This document shows, one piece after another, positions 17,165 through 25,530 of a DNA stretch of 64,000 nucleotides. The stretch is from Pseudobdellovibrionaceae bacterium. GTDB lineage: Bacteria > Bdellovibrionota > Bdellovibrionia > Bdellovibrionales > JAMPXM01. The notes below the pieces were generated by a model. The model did not search any database, was not told the DNA's origin, and saw only the letters and a program-made list of their open reading frames with translations. The position numbers and the translations under genes were made by a program. Numbering within the stretch: the stretch's first letter is position 1; each line of letters opens with the position of its first letter. Location: the NCBI GenBank assembly GCA_021463345.1, contig JAJTYM010000004.1, positions 51,115 to 115,114 of the forward strand, read 5' to 3'.

Positions 17165-18055
17165 TCACTCGAAACGGATGGGGTATCCGGTGACGTCGAT
17201 GGCTTCGCCTTCGAAGCCGGGGAACGGCGCGCGGTCGATGACTTCGGCGACGCAATTGTGGAGGAGCGGGTCGGAGAACGGCGATCCGACGATTCTCTGG
17301 TTTTCCACTTTGCCGTTGGTCGCGATGACGAACGCCACGGAGACCGTGCCGCGCATGTCGGTCGTGCCCCGGCGCTTCATGAAATCCAGGAAACAGCGTT
17401 GGAACCGCGAGCCTTGCGCCGCCAGGACGCGGTTGATCTCGTCATCGCTGAGTGTCTTCGCGCGTTCCGCGGATTTCGCCGGCAAAGCCCGAGGCGGCGT
17501 CGGCGCCGGCGTCGCGGCCGTCTCGTCGGGCGTGGTGGGGGCGAGGACCGCTTCTTCGGCGAGGGCCGGCGCGGCCGCGGGCGAACCGGTGGGTGGGATC
17601 GGATTGGAAACGATCACGGGCGCCGTGCCGCCGGTCCCGGCCGCTGCGCCCGTGAAGCGTTGACCGTCTTTGAAAACGAGGACCGATTCGGCCGCCCCTT
17701 CGTCGGCGATCTCAACGGAGCCGGTCAAAACCGTGACATGCACTTGACCGGAACCGGCGGGCTCCGCGACGACTTTCGAATTTTCGAGGACCTTGATTTT
17801 CGCCCCGCGGGCGAACGCGAGCGTCGCGGCGCTGCCGGGTCCCGTGGCGAGAGTTTCCCGCGCGCCGAGCTTGCGGGAGGAGACGACGCGTTCTTCGATG
17901 GCGCCCTCGGGTGGGCGTGCGCTCACTTCGCCGCGGATCTCCGCGATGTCACCGAGCGGGCTTGCGCCGTTCCCCGCGGGCGACCACAGCGTTTGGTTCA
18001 GGGCGAACCAGGCGGCGGCGGCGAACGCCAGGGCGGCGGCGATGGACTTCCACAT
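17165..18055 (-). CDS. Membrane-anchored FecR-like protein with AgmX/PglI TonB-like C-terminus
   Basis: A 296-residue protein. Residues 3-20 form a signal anchor. Residues 35-135 resemble a FecR/DUF-type beta domain (IRGEVSARP, GARETLATGPGSAATLAFARGAKIKV). A Pro/Ala-rich spacer leads to a C-terminal domain with FQRCFLDFMKRRG, GTVSVAFVIATNGKVENQRIVG and LLHNCVAEVIDRAPFPGF, the AgmX/PglI-type TonB-like pattern with its two cysteines. Such proteins occur in myxobacterial gliding and envelope machines and are common in deltaproteobacteria and Bdellovibrionota. It starts 15 bp after secG on the same strand and is probably co-transcribed with it. Confidence 0.75.
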   Translation of the reverse strand: MWKSIAAALAFAAAAWFALNQTLWSPAGNGASPLGDIAEIRGEVSARPPEGAIEERVVSSRKLGARETLATGPGSAATLAFARGAKIKVLENSKVVAEPAGSGQVHVTVLTGSVEIADEGAAESVLVFKDGQRFTGAAAGTGGTAPVIVSNPIPPTGSPAAAPALAEEAVLAPTTPDETAATPAPTPPRALPAKSAERAKTLSDDEINRVLAAQGSRFQRCFLDFMKRRGTTDMRGTVSVAFVIATNGKVENQRIVGSPFSDPLLHNCVAEVIDRAPFPGFEGEAIDVTGYPIRFE

Positions 18056-18070
18056 GGGGTCGTGCCCCGC

Positions 18071-18466
18071 TTATTTCTTGTCCGCGGGCGGGTTGGAAGA
18101 AGGGTTGGAGGGGGCTGAGTCCGTCGCTGTGCCGGTGGTTTCACCGGGCGAAGCCGGCGCGGTCGCGGCCGGGGGCGTCGTTGCGCCGGCGGGCAGCTCG
18201 ATGGTGTCGAGGATCGAGCCCGTATTCTGTTTCAACAGCCAGACCATCAGCAAGCAGAGCGCGCTGAAGCCGATCGCGGTGAAGCGCGTGAACTTGGCGA
18301 GGAACGTCGTGGCGCCGGTGGCTCCGAGGAGGCTGTTGGCGCCGCCGCCGCCGAAAATCCCGCCGGCCGCTCCGCCCTTCGGATCCTGAAGGAGAACGAG
18401 GCAGATCAGCAGAAGGCATAGAAAGACATGCATGGCGGCGACGATGTTCAGGACGGTTGAGCTCAC
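18071..18466 (-). CDS. secG: Preprotein translocase subunit SecG
   Basis: A 131-residue protein with two membrane helices (about residues 4-24 and 65-85). Between them lies the diagnostic SecG segment LLQDPKGGAAGGIFGGGGANSLLG followed by ATTFLAKFTRFTA. The C-terminal 45 residues are a Thr/Pro/Ala-rich tail, common in SecG of high-G+C bacteria. GTG 18466 is supported by GGAGG with seven bases between; an internal ATG would remove part of helix 1. SecG assists SecYE and SecA in protein export across the inner membrane. A promoter lies just upstream. Confidence 0.93.
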   Translation of the reverse strand: MSSTVLNIVAAMHVFLCLLLICLVLLQDPKGGAAGGIFGGGGANSLLGATGATTFLAKFTRFTAIGFSALCLLMVWLLKQNTGSILDTIELPAGATTPPAATAPASPGETTGTATDSAPSNPSSNPPADKK

Positions 18467-18490
18467 GGGATATCCTCCAAAAGAGGGCGC

Positions 18491-18519
18491 AGTATAGAGG
18501 CGGGGCCGGCGTCCGTCCA
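18491..18519 (-). promoter_or_regulatory. Predicted promoter of secG
   Basis: On the minus strand TGGACG (18519-18514) and TATACT (18496-18491) are separated by 17 bp, ending 24 bases before GTG 18466. The spacer is very G/C-rich. Confidence 0.5.
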
Positions 18520-18557
18520 CGGTTTTCTGCGCCTCTTGGTCACCCGAACCATTGAAA

Positions 18558-19550
18558 TCAGGCGGATTTTTTATGAGGACGGCCGCTCTGCGTGCCGGCT
18601 TGGGCGAGTGAGCGGTCTTTGAGGAGGGAGAGCCCGACGACATGGCTGACCAACTGCGCGAAACGGATTTCGCTGTCGGTGAGGCTCGTTTTGTTTTCCG
18701 GCATGCGGGCGGAGAGGACGCCCCATGGCTCGTTCTGGTTGAGGGAGATCGGGGCCACGATCATCGAGTTGAAACTGATCGACTTGTTCTGCCGTGTGAC
18801 GAACGCCATCGCCGGGTCGGTGGCGAGGTTGTCGAGCGCGAGCAGTTTCTTCGATCGCAGGACGTACAGGATCTCGGGGTATTTGTTCAGATCGAGAGCG
18901 AGCTGGCGGACGTGCCGCAGGTCGCTCGAGCCCAGGACGTCGCCGGAGCGGGTCTCGGCCTCGCATCGCACGATCGAGACTCGCACGGCTTTGAGGGCCA
19001 TCGCCACCATGCGCGTGAGGTTGTACAGGGTTTCGTCGATCTGCAGGTTCTTGAGCCCTTCCCGCAGGGTGAGGTCCGTCAGGTGCAGGTAAAACGCGTC
19101 GCCGGGGTCGGGCTTCCCGCTTTCGCCCTCGAGGTTCTCGAGCGCGCGTTTTTTCTGGATGTGCAGGACGAGCCGCGAGAGCAGGTCGATATACTTGAAC
19201 GGCTTGACCAGATAGTCGATCGCGCCGGCTTTGAGGCATTCGCGGACGTTGGCCCCGTGCGAATGGCCCGAGAGCACGATGACTTTGATTTTTTCTTCGC
19301 CCACGTTGCCGGGCCCCAGGTGCTTCAGGAACTGGAGCGCGTTCATTTCCGCCAGAAAGAGGTCGATGAGGATGTAGTCGGGCTTCCACGTGAGCAGGAT
19401 GCTTTTCGCCTCGAGCCCGTTGCGGGCGCAACGGGTGTAGAAGCCGTTGTTGGCGAGGAAGTCGACCAAGCGTTCGGCGAGCAGGGCGTCGTCGGCGGCG
19501 ACCAACACGCGGATTTCGCGCTCATTTTTGTTCTGCGTGGTTTGGCTCAT
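18558..19550 (-). CDS. Response regulator with receiver and GAF domains
   Basis: A 330-residue protein. The N-terminal receiver has acidic pair Asp20-Asp21, phospho-acceptor Asp63 (ILIDLFLAEMNALQ), Ser94 and Lys116 (YLVKPFKY). Residues 150-310 form a GAF-type sensor region with NSMIVAPISLNQNEPWGVLSARM near its end, the usual GAF core. There is no DNA-binding or enzymatic output domain, so it probably signals through protein contacts. The start at ATG 19550 has only a weak ribosome site (GAGAAAG). It is divergent from tmk, sharing a 122-bp region that contains the self-complementary ATTATAAT (19581-19588), which reads as a -10 hexamer on both strands. Confidence 0.87.
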   Translation of the reverse strand: MSQTTQNKNEREIRVLVAADDALLAERLVDFLANNGFYTRCARNGLEAKSILLTWKPDYILIDLFLAEMNALQFLKHLGPGNVGEEKIKVIVLSGHSHGANVRECLKAGAIDYLVKPFKYIDLLSRLVLHIQKKRALENLEGESGKPDPGDAFYLHLTDLTLREGLKNLQIDETLYNLTRMVAMALKAVRVSIVRCEAETRSGDVLGSSDLRHVRQLALDLNKYPEILYVLRSKKLLALDNLATDPAMAFVTRQNKSISFNSMIVAPISLNQNEPWGVLSARMPENKTSLTDSEIRFAQLVSHVVGLSLLKDRSLAQAGTQSGRPHKKSA

Positions 19551-19672
19551 GCTTTCTCATCGGCGATCCTCGCTCTTTTAATTATAATGCGCGGCGTCCA
19601 TGGGATTTCTGCGCCTCTGCCAGGCTCGGTGCGTAAACGAACGGTTCCACAAAACGGTGACAGAGCCTCGAT

Positions 19673-20335
19673 ATGGCGGCAGAAGAAACCATGCGCGCAT
19701 TCCTGGTTTTCGAAGGTCTCGACGGATCCGGCAAAAGCACCCTGATCGAACGTCTGGCGGCGGAGCTCAAAGCTCGCGGCCGCGATCTCATTCTGACGCG
19801 CGAACCGGGGGGCACGCCGCTCGCCGAGGACATCCGCGGGATCCTTCTCAGGACCGACGTCGAAGCGCCGTGCGACCGCGCCGAGCTGCTTTTGTACGAG
19901 GCTTCGCGCGCGCAGCACGTCGACCGGGTCATCAAACCCGCGCTCGCCAGGGGGCAGTGGGTCCTTTGCGACCGATTCGCCGCGAGCACGGTCGCCTTCC
20001 AGAGTTTCGCGCGCCGTCTCGCGCGCGCCGAGGTCGACTGGCTCAACGCCTATGCGATCGCCGGCGCGGATCCGGATCTGTACGTGCTCCTGGATCTGCC
20101 CGTTGAGGAGAGCTTCCGCCGCCGCGCGCACCGCAACCTGGGCCAGGGGGTCGATGATGACCGTTTCGAGCGCGAGGCGCGCGAATTTCACGAGGCCGTG
20201 CGCCTCGGGTATCTCACGCAAGCCCGAGAGGCCCCGCGGAACTGGCTCGTCCTCGATGCCGCGCAATCGCCCGAAGCTTTGTTTGAAGACCTCCTGAAAA
20301 ACCTCGAGGGGCGCGGATGGCTCGCAAAGTCGTGA
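19673..20335 (+). CDS. tmk: Thymidylate kinase
   Basis: A 220-residue dTMP kinase that makes dTDP for DNA synthesis. Walker A is FEGLDGSGKST (about residues 13-23), followed by LTREPGGTPLAEDIR (dTMP-binding DR(Y/H)-type region) and LLLYEASRAQHVDRVIKPAL. The DRF motif is in LCDRFAASTVAFQ, and the Arg-containing lid is in EESFRRRAHRN. The length matches the bacterial family. ATG 19673 gives six extra residues over ATG 19691; neither has a strong ribosome site. The gene overlaps holB by 19 bp, forming the common tmk-holB pair with tatD following. Confidence 0.94.
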   Translation: MAAEETMRAFLVFEGLDGSGKSTLIERLAAELKARGRDLILTREPGGTPLAEDIRGILLRTDVEAPCDRAELLLYEASRAQHVDRVIKPALARGQWVLCDRFAASTVAFQSFARRLARAEVDWLNAYAIAGADPDLYVLLDLPVEESFRRRAHRNLGQGVDDDRFEREAREFHEAVRLGYLTQAREAPRNWLVLDAAQSPEALFEDLLKNLEGRGWLAKS

Positions 20336-21378
20336 AAAGCGCGGCGCCTCGCGCGCCGCTCGATCCGCGCCCTGAGTTCCACGGCCCGATCCTCCAGGGC
20401 TTGCGCGGGCACGAGGCGCCGGTGCGCGCGCTCCTCGACGCGCTCTCGCGCGGGCGACTGGCGTCGACGCTGCTGTTCGCCGGCCCTTCGGGCGTCGGGA
20501 AAAAACGCGCGGCGCTCGGGCTCGCGCAGAGCCTGGTCTGCGAACGCGCGACGCCGTCGGCGTGCGGGGCGTGCGGCCCCTGCGTCCGCGTCGCGAACGT
20601 GCAGAACGAAAGCGTGTTGCTCGTCGAACCGCAAGGAGCGGGCATCAAGATCGAGCAGGCGCGCGAAATCCTGCGGTTCCTCGCGCTCCGCCAATTGGGT
20701 CGGGCCCGTGTCGTCATCGTCGATGAGGCGCACCTGCTCAACCCGCAGGCGGGGAATTCCCTGCTGAAAGCGCTCGAGGAACCGCCTCCCGGCACGCATT
20801 TCGTCTTGGTGACGTCGCAACCGGGGGCCTTGCTGCCGACGATCCGTTCACGCGCGCAGACGATCCGCTTCCAGGCGCTGGCGGATGAGGTCGTCGCGGC
20901 GTTGACGGGGGCGCCGGACTGGGTGGTGCGCGCCGCGCAAGGGAGCGTCGAGGCCGCCGCCCGCTTCAGCGGAGACGGCGATGGGTGGGAGAGCCTGCGC
21001 CGTTCGGCTTTGGGAGCACTCGACGAAATGGTTTCGGGCCGTTGGCCCGAGGGTTTGGAAGGCTTGCGCGAATCGGCCAAGGATCGGGATTCCGCGCTCT
21101 TCATCTCCCGGATCTGGGGCCGCGCGCTGCGCGATTTCGCGTTTTATTCGGCCCAGGGCGGGCTCGTCGAGGGGCGTTCGCACCTTCCGGATCAAGCGGA
21201 GCTCACGCGCCGTGGGGCACGGCTCCCGGTGGGATGGCTCGAACAGCTCTCCGAGCTTTGCCTGCAGCTCGAGCAGGACATCGCGCGCAACGTCGACAAG
21301 GGCCTCGCCTTCGAAAATTTTTGTCTCTCCGCGATCGGCGCTTACTCTGGCCGGGAGCCGCGCCCGGTGTTAGGCTAG
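20317..21378 (+). CDS. holB: DNA polymerase III clamp-loader subunit delta'
   Basis: A 353-residue AAA+ clamp-loader subunit. It has a P-loop-like FAGPSGVGKK (lacking the usual Thr after Lys), a zinc-binding cluster CGACGPC, a Walker-B-like VVIVDEAHLLNPQAGNSLLKALEEPPP and sensor 1 FVLVTSQ, then TIRSRAQ in place of the SRC motif of active loaders. These changes fit delta', which acts as a stator without productive ATP hydrolysis. The C-terminal helical collar follows. It overlaps tmk and ends five bases before tatD, so the three genes form an operon. Confidence 0.92.
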   Translation: MARKVVKSAAPRAPLDPRPEFHGPILQGLRGHEAPVRALLDALSRGRLASTLLFAGPSGVGKKRAALGLAQSLVCERATPSACGACGPCVRVANVQNESVLLVEPQGAGIKIEQAREILRFLALRQLGRARVVIVDEAHLLNPQAGNSLLKALEEPPPGTHFVLVTSQPGALLPTIRSRAQTIRFQALADEVVAALTGAPDWVVRAAQGSVEAAARFSGDGDGWESLRRSALGALDEMVSGRWPEGLEGLRESAKDRDSALFISRIWGRALRDFAFYSAQGGLVEGRSHLPDQAELTRRGARLPVGWLEQLSELCLQLEQDIARNVDKGLAFENFCLSAIGAYSGREPRPVLG

Positions 21379-21382
21379 GCTC

Positions 21383-22156
21383 GTGGGCTGGATCGATGTG
21401 CACACGCACCTGAATTTTCTCGAGGAAACGCCCGAATCGGCGTTGGCGGTCGCGCGCGCGGCCGGCGTCGAGCGATTCATCACCATCGGCACCGAGCCCA
21501 AGGATCTCGAGGTCGTCCTGGAGCTCGCGCGCGCGCATTACCCCGAAGTCTCCTGCACCCTGGGCGTCCATCCCAACGAGGCGAAGCTCTACGCCGACGA
21601 GGTCGAGCGTTTCATCGAGGCGCGTCTCCAGGAGAAGGAGGTCGTCGCGGTGGGTGAGATCGGCCTCGATTACCATTACGACGACAGCGAGCCTGAAACG
21701 CAACGGGAGGCTTTCCGCCGCCAGCTCGCGCTCGCCGTGAAGCATGGACTGCCGGTCGAGATCCACACGCGCGACGCCGAGGCCGACACGGTCGCGATCC
21801 TCACCGAGTTCGGAGGCCGGGTCCGCGGCCTGCTCCACTGCTTCACGGGCACGAAATGGCTCGCCGAGAAGGCGCTCGATCTTGGCTTGGATATCTCGTT
21901 CAGCGGCGTCGTCACGTTCAAAAACGCCGATGGGCTCCGCGACGTGGCGCGCTTCGTCCCCCTCGATCGCCTGCACGTCGAAACCGACGCCCCGTTTTTG
22001 GCGCCGACCCCCATGCGCGGCAAAACGAACGTGCCGGCGTACGTGGTGCACACGGCCCGCAGGGTCGCCGAGCTCAAAGGCGTCTCCGAGGCCGAGCTGA
22101 TGGCGGCCGCGCGGGCCAACGCCGGTCGCCTGTTCCCCAAGCTCCTCTTGCCTTGA
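21383..22156 (+). CDS. tatD: TatD family metal-dependent hydrolase (DNase-like)
   Basis: A 257-residue TIM-barrel hydrolase. Metal ligands of the TatD family are all visible: IDVHTHL near the N-terminus, VGEIGLDYHY, VEIHTRDA, LLHCFTGT and VETDAPFLAP. Length and order match TatD/YcfH. Members are 3'-5' exonucleases or D-tyrosyl-tRNA deacylase-like, with roles in DNA repair. The start is GTG 21383, five bases after holB, so it is translationally linked. A hairpin-forming stretch (CCCCGG and CCGGGG around 22159-22178) follows the stop but lacks a clear T tract. Confidence 0.92.
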   Translation: MGWIDVHTHLNFLEETPESALAVARAAGVERFITIGTEPKDLEVVLELARAHYPEVSCTLGVHPNEAKLYADEVERFIEARLQEKEVVAVGEIGLDYHYDDSEPETQREAFRRQLALAVKHGLPVEIHTRDAEADTVAILTEFGGRVRGLLHCFTGTKWLAEKALDLGLDISFSGVVTFKNADGLRDVARFVPLDRLHVETDAPFLAPTPMRGKTNVPAYVVHTARRVAELKGVSEAELMAAARANAGRLFPKLLLP

Positions 22157-22186
22157 TCCCCGGCTTTGGCCTCCGGGGCTGAAGGC

Positions 22187-22215
22187 TTGCCTTTTGCCAG
22201 GCGCGGGCCTAGAGT
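22187..22215 (+). promoter_or_regulatory. Candidate promoter of gap
   Basis: TTGCCT (22187-22192) and TAGAGT (22210-22215) are spaced 17 bp, about 50 bp before the gap start. Each hexamer matches consensus at four of six positions; the same TAGAGT -10 is seen upstream of nrdR. Confidence 0.35.
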
Positions 22216-22266
22216 CCCCGTGGTTTCGTCAACGCGGATCATGCGCAGGCAGAAGGGAGTTTCCTC

Positions 22267-23271
22267 GTGGCACGTCTGAAGGTCGGCATCAACGGTTTCG
22301 GCCGCATCGGTCGGGTTCTTTTCCGTCTCGGTTTCGAGAAATTCGACATCGTCGGCGTCAACAATCTCGGTGACGCGGGCATCGCGGCCCACCTGCTCAA
22401 GTACGACTCCACCCACGGCGTGTACGGCAAATCCGTTTCGGCCGGGGACGGGAAGATGGTCGTCGACGGCAAGGGCATCCCGATGTTCGCCGAAAAGGAC
22501 CCGGCGAAGATCCCATGGGGCGATCTCGGCGTCGATATCGTCCTCGAATGCACGGGCGCGTTCAAAAACAAAGAAGACTTCATGAAGCACGTCAAAGGCG
22601 GCGCCAAACGCGTGATGGTCTCCGCCCCGGCGAGCGGCGCCGATCTCACGGTCGTCTACGGCGTCAATCACGACGCTTACGACCCGGGCAAGCACCACAT
22701 CGTCTCCAACGCGTCGTGCACCACGAACTGCCTGGCTCCCTTGGCGAAGGTCATGCACGAGACCTTCGGCGTCGAGCGGGGCATGATGACGACGGTGCAC
22801 TCGTTCACCAACGATCAGCGCGTGCTCGACGCTCCTCACAAGGACTTCCGCCGCGCGCGCACGGCGACCGCGAGCATGATCCCGACCACGACGGGCGCGG
22901 CCAAAGCGGTCGGCCTCGTGTTGCCGGAACTCGACGGCCGCATCGACGGTTTTTCGATCCGCGTGCCGACGCCGAACGTCTCGGTGGTCGACTTCACGTT
23001 CAACTCGCAGAAGGAGCTCTCGGTCGATGCGGTCAACGACGCCGTTCGCGCGGCCGCCTCCGGCGCTCTCAAAGGCGTGATGTACGCCGAGGAGAACGAG
23101 CTGGTCTCGATCGACTTCAACGGCAACGCCTACAGCTCGATCGTCGACATCCCGAGCACGATGACCATGGGCAAGAACATGGCCAAAGTCGTCTCGTGGT
23201 ACGACAACGAGACCGGCTTCTCGAGCCGCATGGTCGATCTCGCTCTGCACATGCAGAGAAAGGGCTTGTGA
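22267..23271 (+). CDS. gap: Glyceraldehyde-3-phosphate dehydrogenase, type I
   Basis: A 334-residue glycolytic enzyme converting glyceraldehyde-3-phosphate to 1,3-bisphosphoglycerate with NAD+. The nucleotide-binding GINGFGRIGR is at 8-17. The catalytic site SNASCTTNCLAP has nucleophile Cys151, and His178 lies in TTVHSFTNDQ. RARTATASMIPTTTGAAKAV and WYDNETGFSSRMVD are standard C-terminal blocks. The start is GTG 22267 with AGAAGGGAG upstream. It is followed after one base by pgk and then tpiA, so three consecutive steps of lower glycolysis are co-transcribed. Confidence 0.97.
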   Translation: MARLKVGINGFGRIGRVLFRLGFEKFDIVGVNNLGDAGIAAHLLKYDSTHGVYGKSVSAGDGKMVVDGKGIPMFAEKDPAKIPWGDLGVDIVLECTGAFKNKEDFMKHVKGGAKRVMVSAPASGADLTVVYGVNHDAYDPGKHHIVSNASCTTNCLAPLAKVMHETFGVERGMMTTVHSFTNDQRVLDAPHKDFRRARTATASMIPTTTGAAKAVGLVLPELDGRIDGFSIRVPTPNVSVVDFTFNSQKELSVDAVNDAVRAAASGALKGVMYAEENELVSIDFNGNAYSSIVDIPSTMTMGKNMAKVVSWYDNETGFSSRMVDLALHMQRKGL

Positions 23272-23272
23272 G

Positions 23273-24541
23273 ATGTCGGCGGCAGGGGCGGTCGCGACCG
23301 CGGGTCTGAAAGGCGTCAAGCGGATCGACGAGTTCGATTTGAAGGACAAGCGGGTCTTCCTGCGCGTCGATCTCAACGTGCCGATGTCCGGAGGCGCGAT
23401 CTCCGACGATACGCGCGTCCGCGCCGCGCTCCCCACGATCAAATACGCCATGGAGAAGGGCGCCAAGCTCGTGCTCGCCTCGCACCTGGGGCGGCCGGAA
23501 TCCAAAGAGGACCGGCCGAGGTATTCGCTCGAGCCGGTCGCGGCGCGCTTGGGCGAATTGCTCGGCATCGAGGTCCTGCTGGTCGACGAGCCGACGTCGG
23601 ATGCGCCGAAAGGCTTGTTGCCGACGCTCAAACCGTCGCAACTCGTGCTTCTCGAGAACGTTCGTTTCGAACCGGGCGAGTCGAAGAACTCGCGCGAGTT
23701 CGCGATGACGTTGGCGAGCTACACCGACATTTACATCAACGACGCTTTCGGCGCGAGCCATCGGGCGCACGCGACCATCGATGCCCTGCCGTCCCTGGTC
23801 GAGCAGAAGGGGATCGGCTTTTTGATCGCCAAGGAAATCGAGATGCTCGATCGGCTCCTGCACGCGCCGGCCGCGCCGTACATGGCGATCTTGGGCGGGG
23901 CGAAGGTGAGCGACAAAATCCCGGTGATCGAGAACATGATCAATCGCGTCGACGCGTTCCTCGTCGGCGGCGCCATGGCGTACACGTTCCTCGCCGCGCA
24001 GGGCGCCGCCACGGGCGCCTCGCGCGTCGAAAAAGACAAGGTCGCGTTCGCCGGCGAGATGCTCAGGCGCATCGAGGCGCGGGGGAAACGTTGCCTGCTG
24101 CCGGTCGATCACGTCGTCACCCGGGACATCAAGGACACGAAGGACGTTCGGACGACCGACTCCGCGCAGGTCCCGGAAGGGTGGCTCGCGGTCGACATCG
24201 GGCCGAAAACGCGCGAGCTCTACCGCAAGGAATTGCAAAGGGCGAAGACGGTGTTCTGGAACGGCCCGATGGGCGTGTTCGAGACCCCGGAATTCTCCAA
24301 GGGCACGTTCGCGATCGCCGAAACGCTCTCGCAACTCACCGACGCCACGACGATCGTCGGCGGCGGGGATTCGGCCGCGGCGGCCGAGGGGAGCGGCTAC
24401 GCGGGAATGATGACGCATATCTCGACCGGCGGGGGAGCTTCGCTCGAATACCTGCAGGGGGATAAGCTCCCGGGCCTGGAGGTCCTGCGCAAGCGCACGC
24501 CGTCCTCAAGCCCCGTGATCTCCGCCAATAAAGAAGCCTGA
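23273..24541 (+). CDS. pgk: Phosphoglycerate kinase
   Basis: A 422-residue two-domain kinase transferring phosphate from 1,3-bisphosphoglycerate to ADP. The N-domain shows [17 protein letters not shown] and [14 protein letters not shown]. The hinge and C-domain show [25 protein letters not shown] and the nucleotide-binding [14 protein letters not shown], then [15 protein letters not shown]. It carries a short N-terminal extension of about 17 residues and a slightly longer C-terminus than most. It begins one base after the gap stop, so translation is probably coupled. Confidence 0.97.
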   Translation: MSAAGAVATAGLKGVKRIDEFDLKDKRVFLRVDLNVPMSGGAISDDTRVRAALPTIKYAMEKGAKLVLASHLGRPESKEDRPRYSLEPVAARLGELLGIEVLLVDEPTSDAPKGLLPTLKPSQLVLLENVRFEPGESKNSREFAMTLASYTDIYINDAFGASHRAHATIDALPSLVEQKGIGFLIAKEIEMLDRLLHAPAAPYMAILGGAKVSDKIPVIENMINRVDAFLVGGAMAYTFLAAQGAATGASRVEKDKVAFAGEMLRRIEARGKRCLLPVDHVVTRDIKDTKDVRTTDSAQVPEGWLAVDIGPKTRELYRKELQRAKTVFWNGPMGVFETPEFSKGTFAIAETLSQLTDATTIVGGGDSAAAAEGSGYAGMMTHISTGGGASLEYLQGDKLPGLEVLRKRTPSSSPVISANKEA

Positions 24542-24570
24542 ATTTTCACCTAGGGATCCGAAGAGGGCTC

Positions 24571-24595
24571 GTCGCGCCTTTTTGCGGAACGCGAC
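24571..24595 (+). promoter_or_regulatory. Hairpin just ahead of the tpiA ribosome site
   Basis: GTCGCG (24571-24576) and CGCGAC (24590-24595) form a 6-bp stem with a 13-base loop, ending directly before the GGAG of tpiA. It could tune translation or be a processing site; there is no independent support. Confidence 0.25.
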
Positions 24596-24608
24596 AGGAG
24601 AGGGTTGT

Positions 24609-25367
24609 ATGCGTCCGTTTGTCGTCGCCGCGAATTGGAAGATGCACAAGGGCCCATCCGAGGCCGTCGGTTACCTGAAGGCGTTTTTGCCGCACGCGGG
24701 TTCGCTCCCCGGGCGCAACAAAATCATCTTCTTCGTGCCCGCGATCGATCTTTGGGTCGTTCAACAGGCGCTGCGCGACACCTCGATCGGTTGGGGCGCG
24801 CAGAATTGCCATTACGAGAGGCAAGGGGCCTTCACCGGGGAAAACAGCCCGGCGGTGATCGCCGAACTCCTCGCGTCGTACACGCTCGTGGGTCATAGCG
24901 AGCGTCGCACGCTCTTCGGCGAGACCGACGAGGCGCTGGCCAAAAAGCTGCGCGCGCTTCAGGACGTCGGGATCGAGCCCATGCTTTGCGTCGGGGAGAC
25001 CCTGAACGAACGCGAGGCGGGCGGGACCGGCGACGTGATACGCCGTCAGTTGCGGGAGGGTTTGAAGCTTCGCGACCCGGTCAAACCTTTCCTGGTCGCT
25101 TACGAGCCCGTCTGGGCCATCGGCACTGGCAAAGTCGCCGCTCCCGCTCAAGCCGACGAGGCCCACCGCGTCCTGCGCGAGGAACTCGAGCGCATCGGCG
25201 GCCGGGATTTGGCGGAGAAAACCCCGATCCTGTACGGCGGAAGCGTGAAGCCCGAGAACAGCGGGGAGCTCGCCGCGCAAAGCGAAATCGATGGCTTCTT
25301 GGTGGGTGGGGCGAGCCTGCAGGCGGAAGCGTTCCTGGCCCTCGCCAGGACCGAAAAGAAAAAATGA
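24609..25367 (+). CDS. tpiA: Triosephosphate isomerase
   Basis: A 252-residue TIM barrel interconverting dihydroxyacetone phosphate and glyceraldehyde-3-phosphate. Catalytic residues are Lys11 (ANWKMHKG), His96 (LVGHSERR) and Glu166 (AYEPVWAIGTGK). The phosphate-binding ILYGGSVKPEN and DGFLVGGASL are near the end. The open frame extends upstream to a TTG at 24582, but ATG 24609 is preferred because GGAGAGGG precedes it and the protein begins in the canonical way. It is the third gene of the gap-pgk-tpiA group. Confidence 0.96.
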   Translation: MRPFVVAANWKMHKGPSEAVGYLKAFLPHAGSLPGRNKIIFFVPAIDLWVVQQALRDTSIGWGAQNCHYERQGAFTGENSPAVIAELLASYTLVGHSERRTLFGETDEALAKKLRALQDVGIEPMLCVGETLNEREAGGTGDVIRRQLREGLKLRDPVKPFLVAYEPVWAIGTGKVAAPAQADEAHRVLREELERIGGRDLAEKTPILYGGSVKPENSGELAAQSEIDGFLVGGASLQAEAFLALARTEKKK

Positions 25368-25530
25368 TCCCGACGCGCGGTCATTGAAAGGATTCCCAGA
25401 CGGTTGCGACGTTGTTCATGGGCGGCGAAAAACGTCACCCTGAGATCCCGTTTAATTCGAGCGGGGTCCCGGCCCGCTTGGTTCACGGAATGCAATTCAA
25501 CGCCTCCCGAGTTCCGACTTGGAGGTGTTC

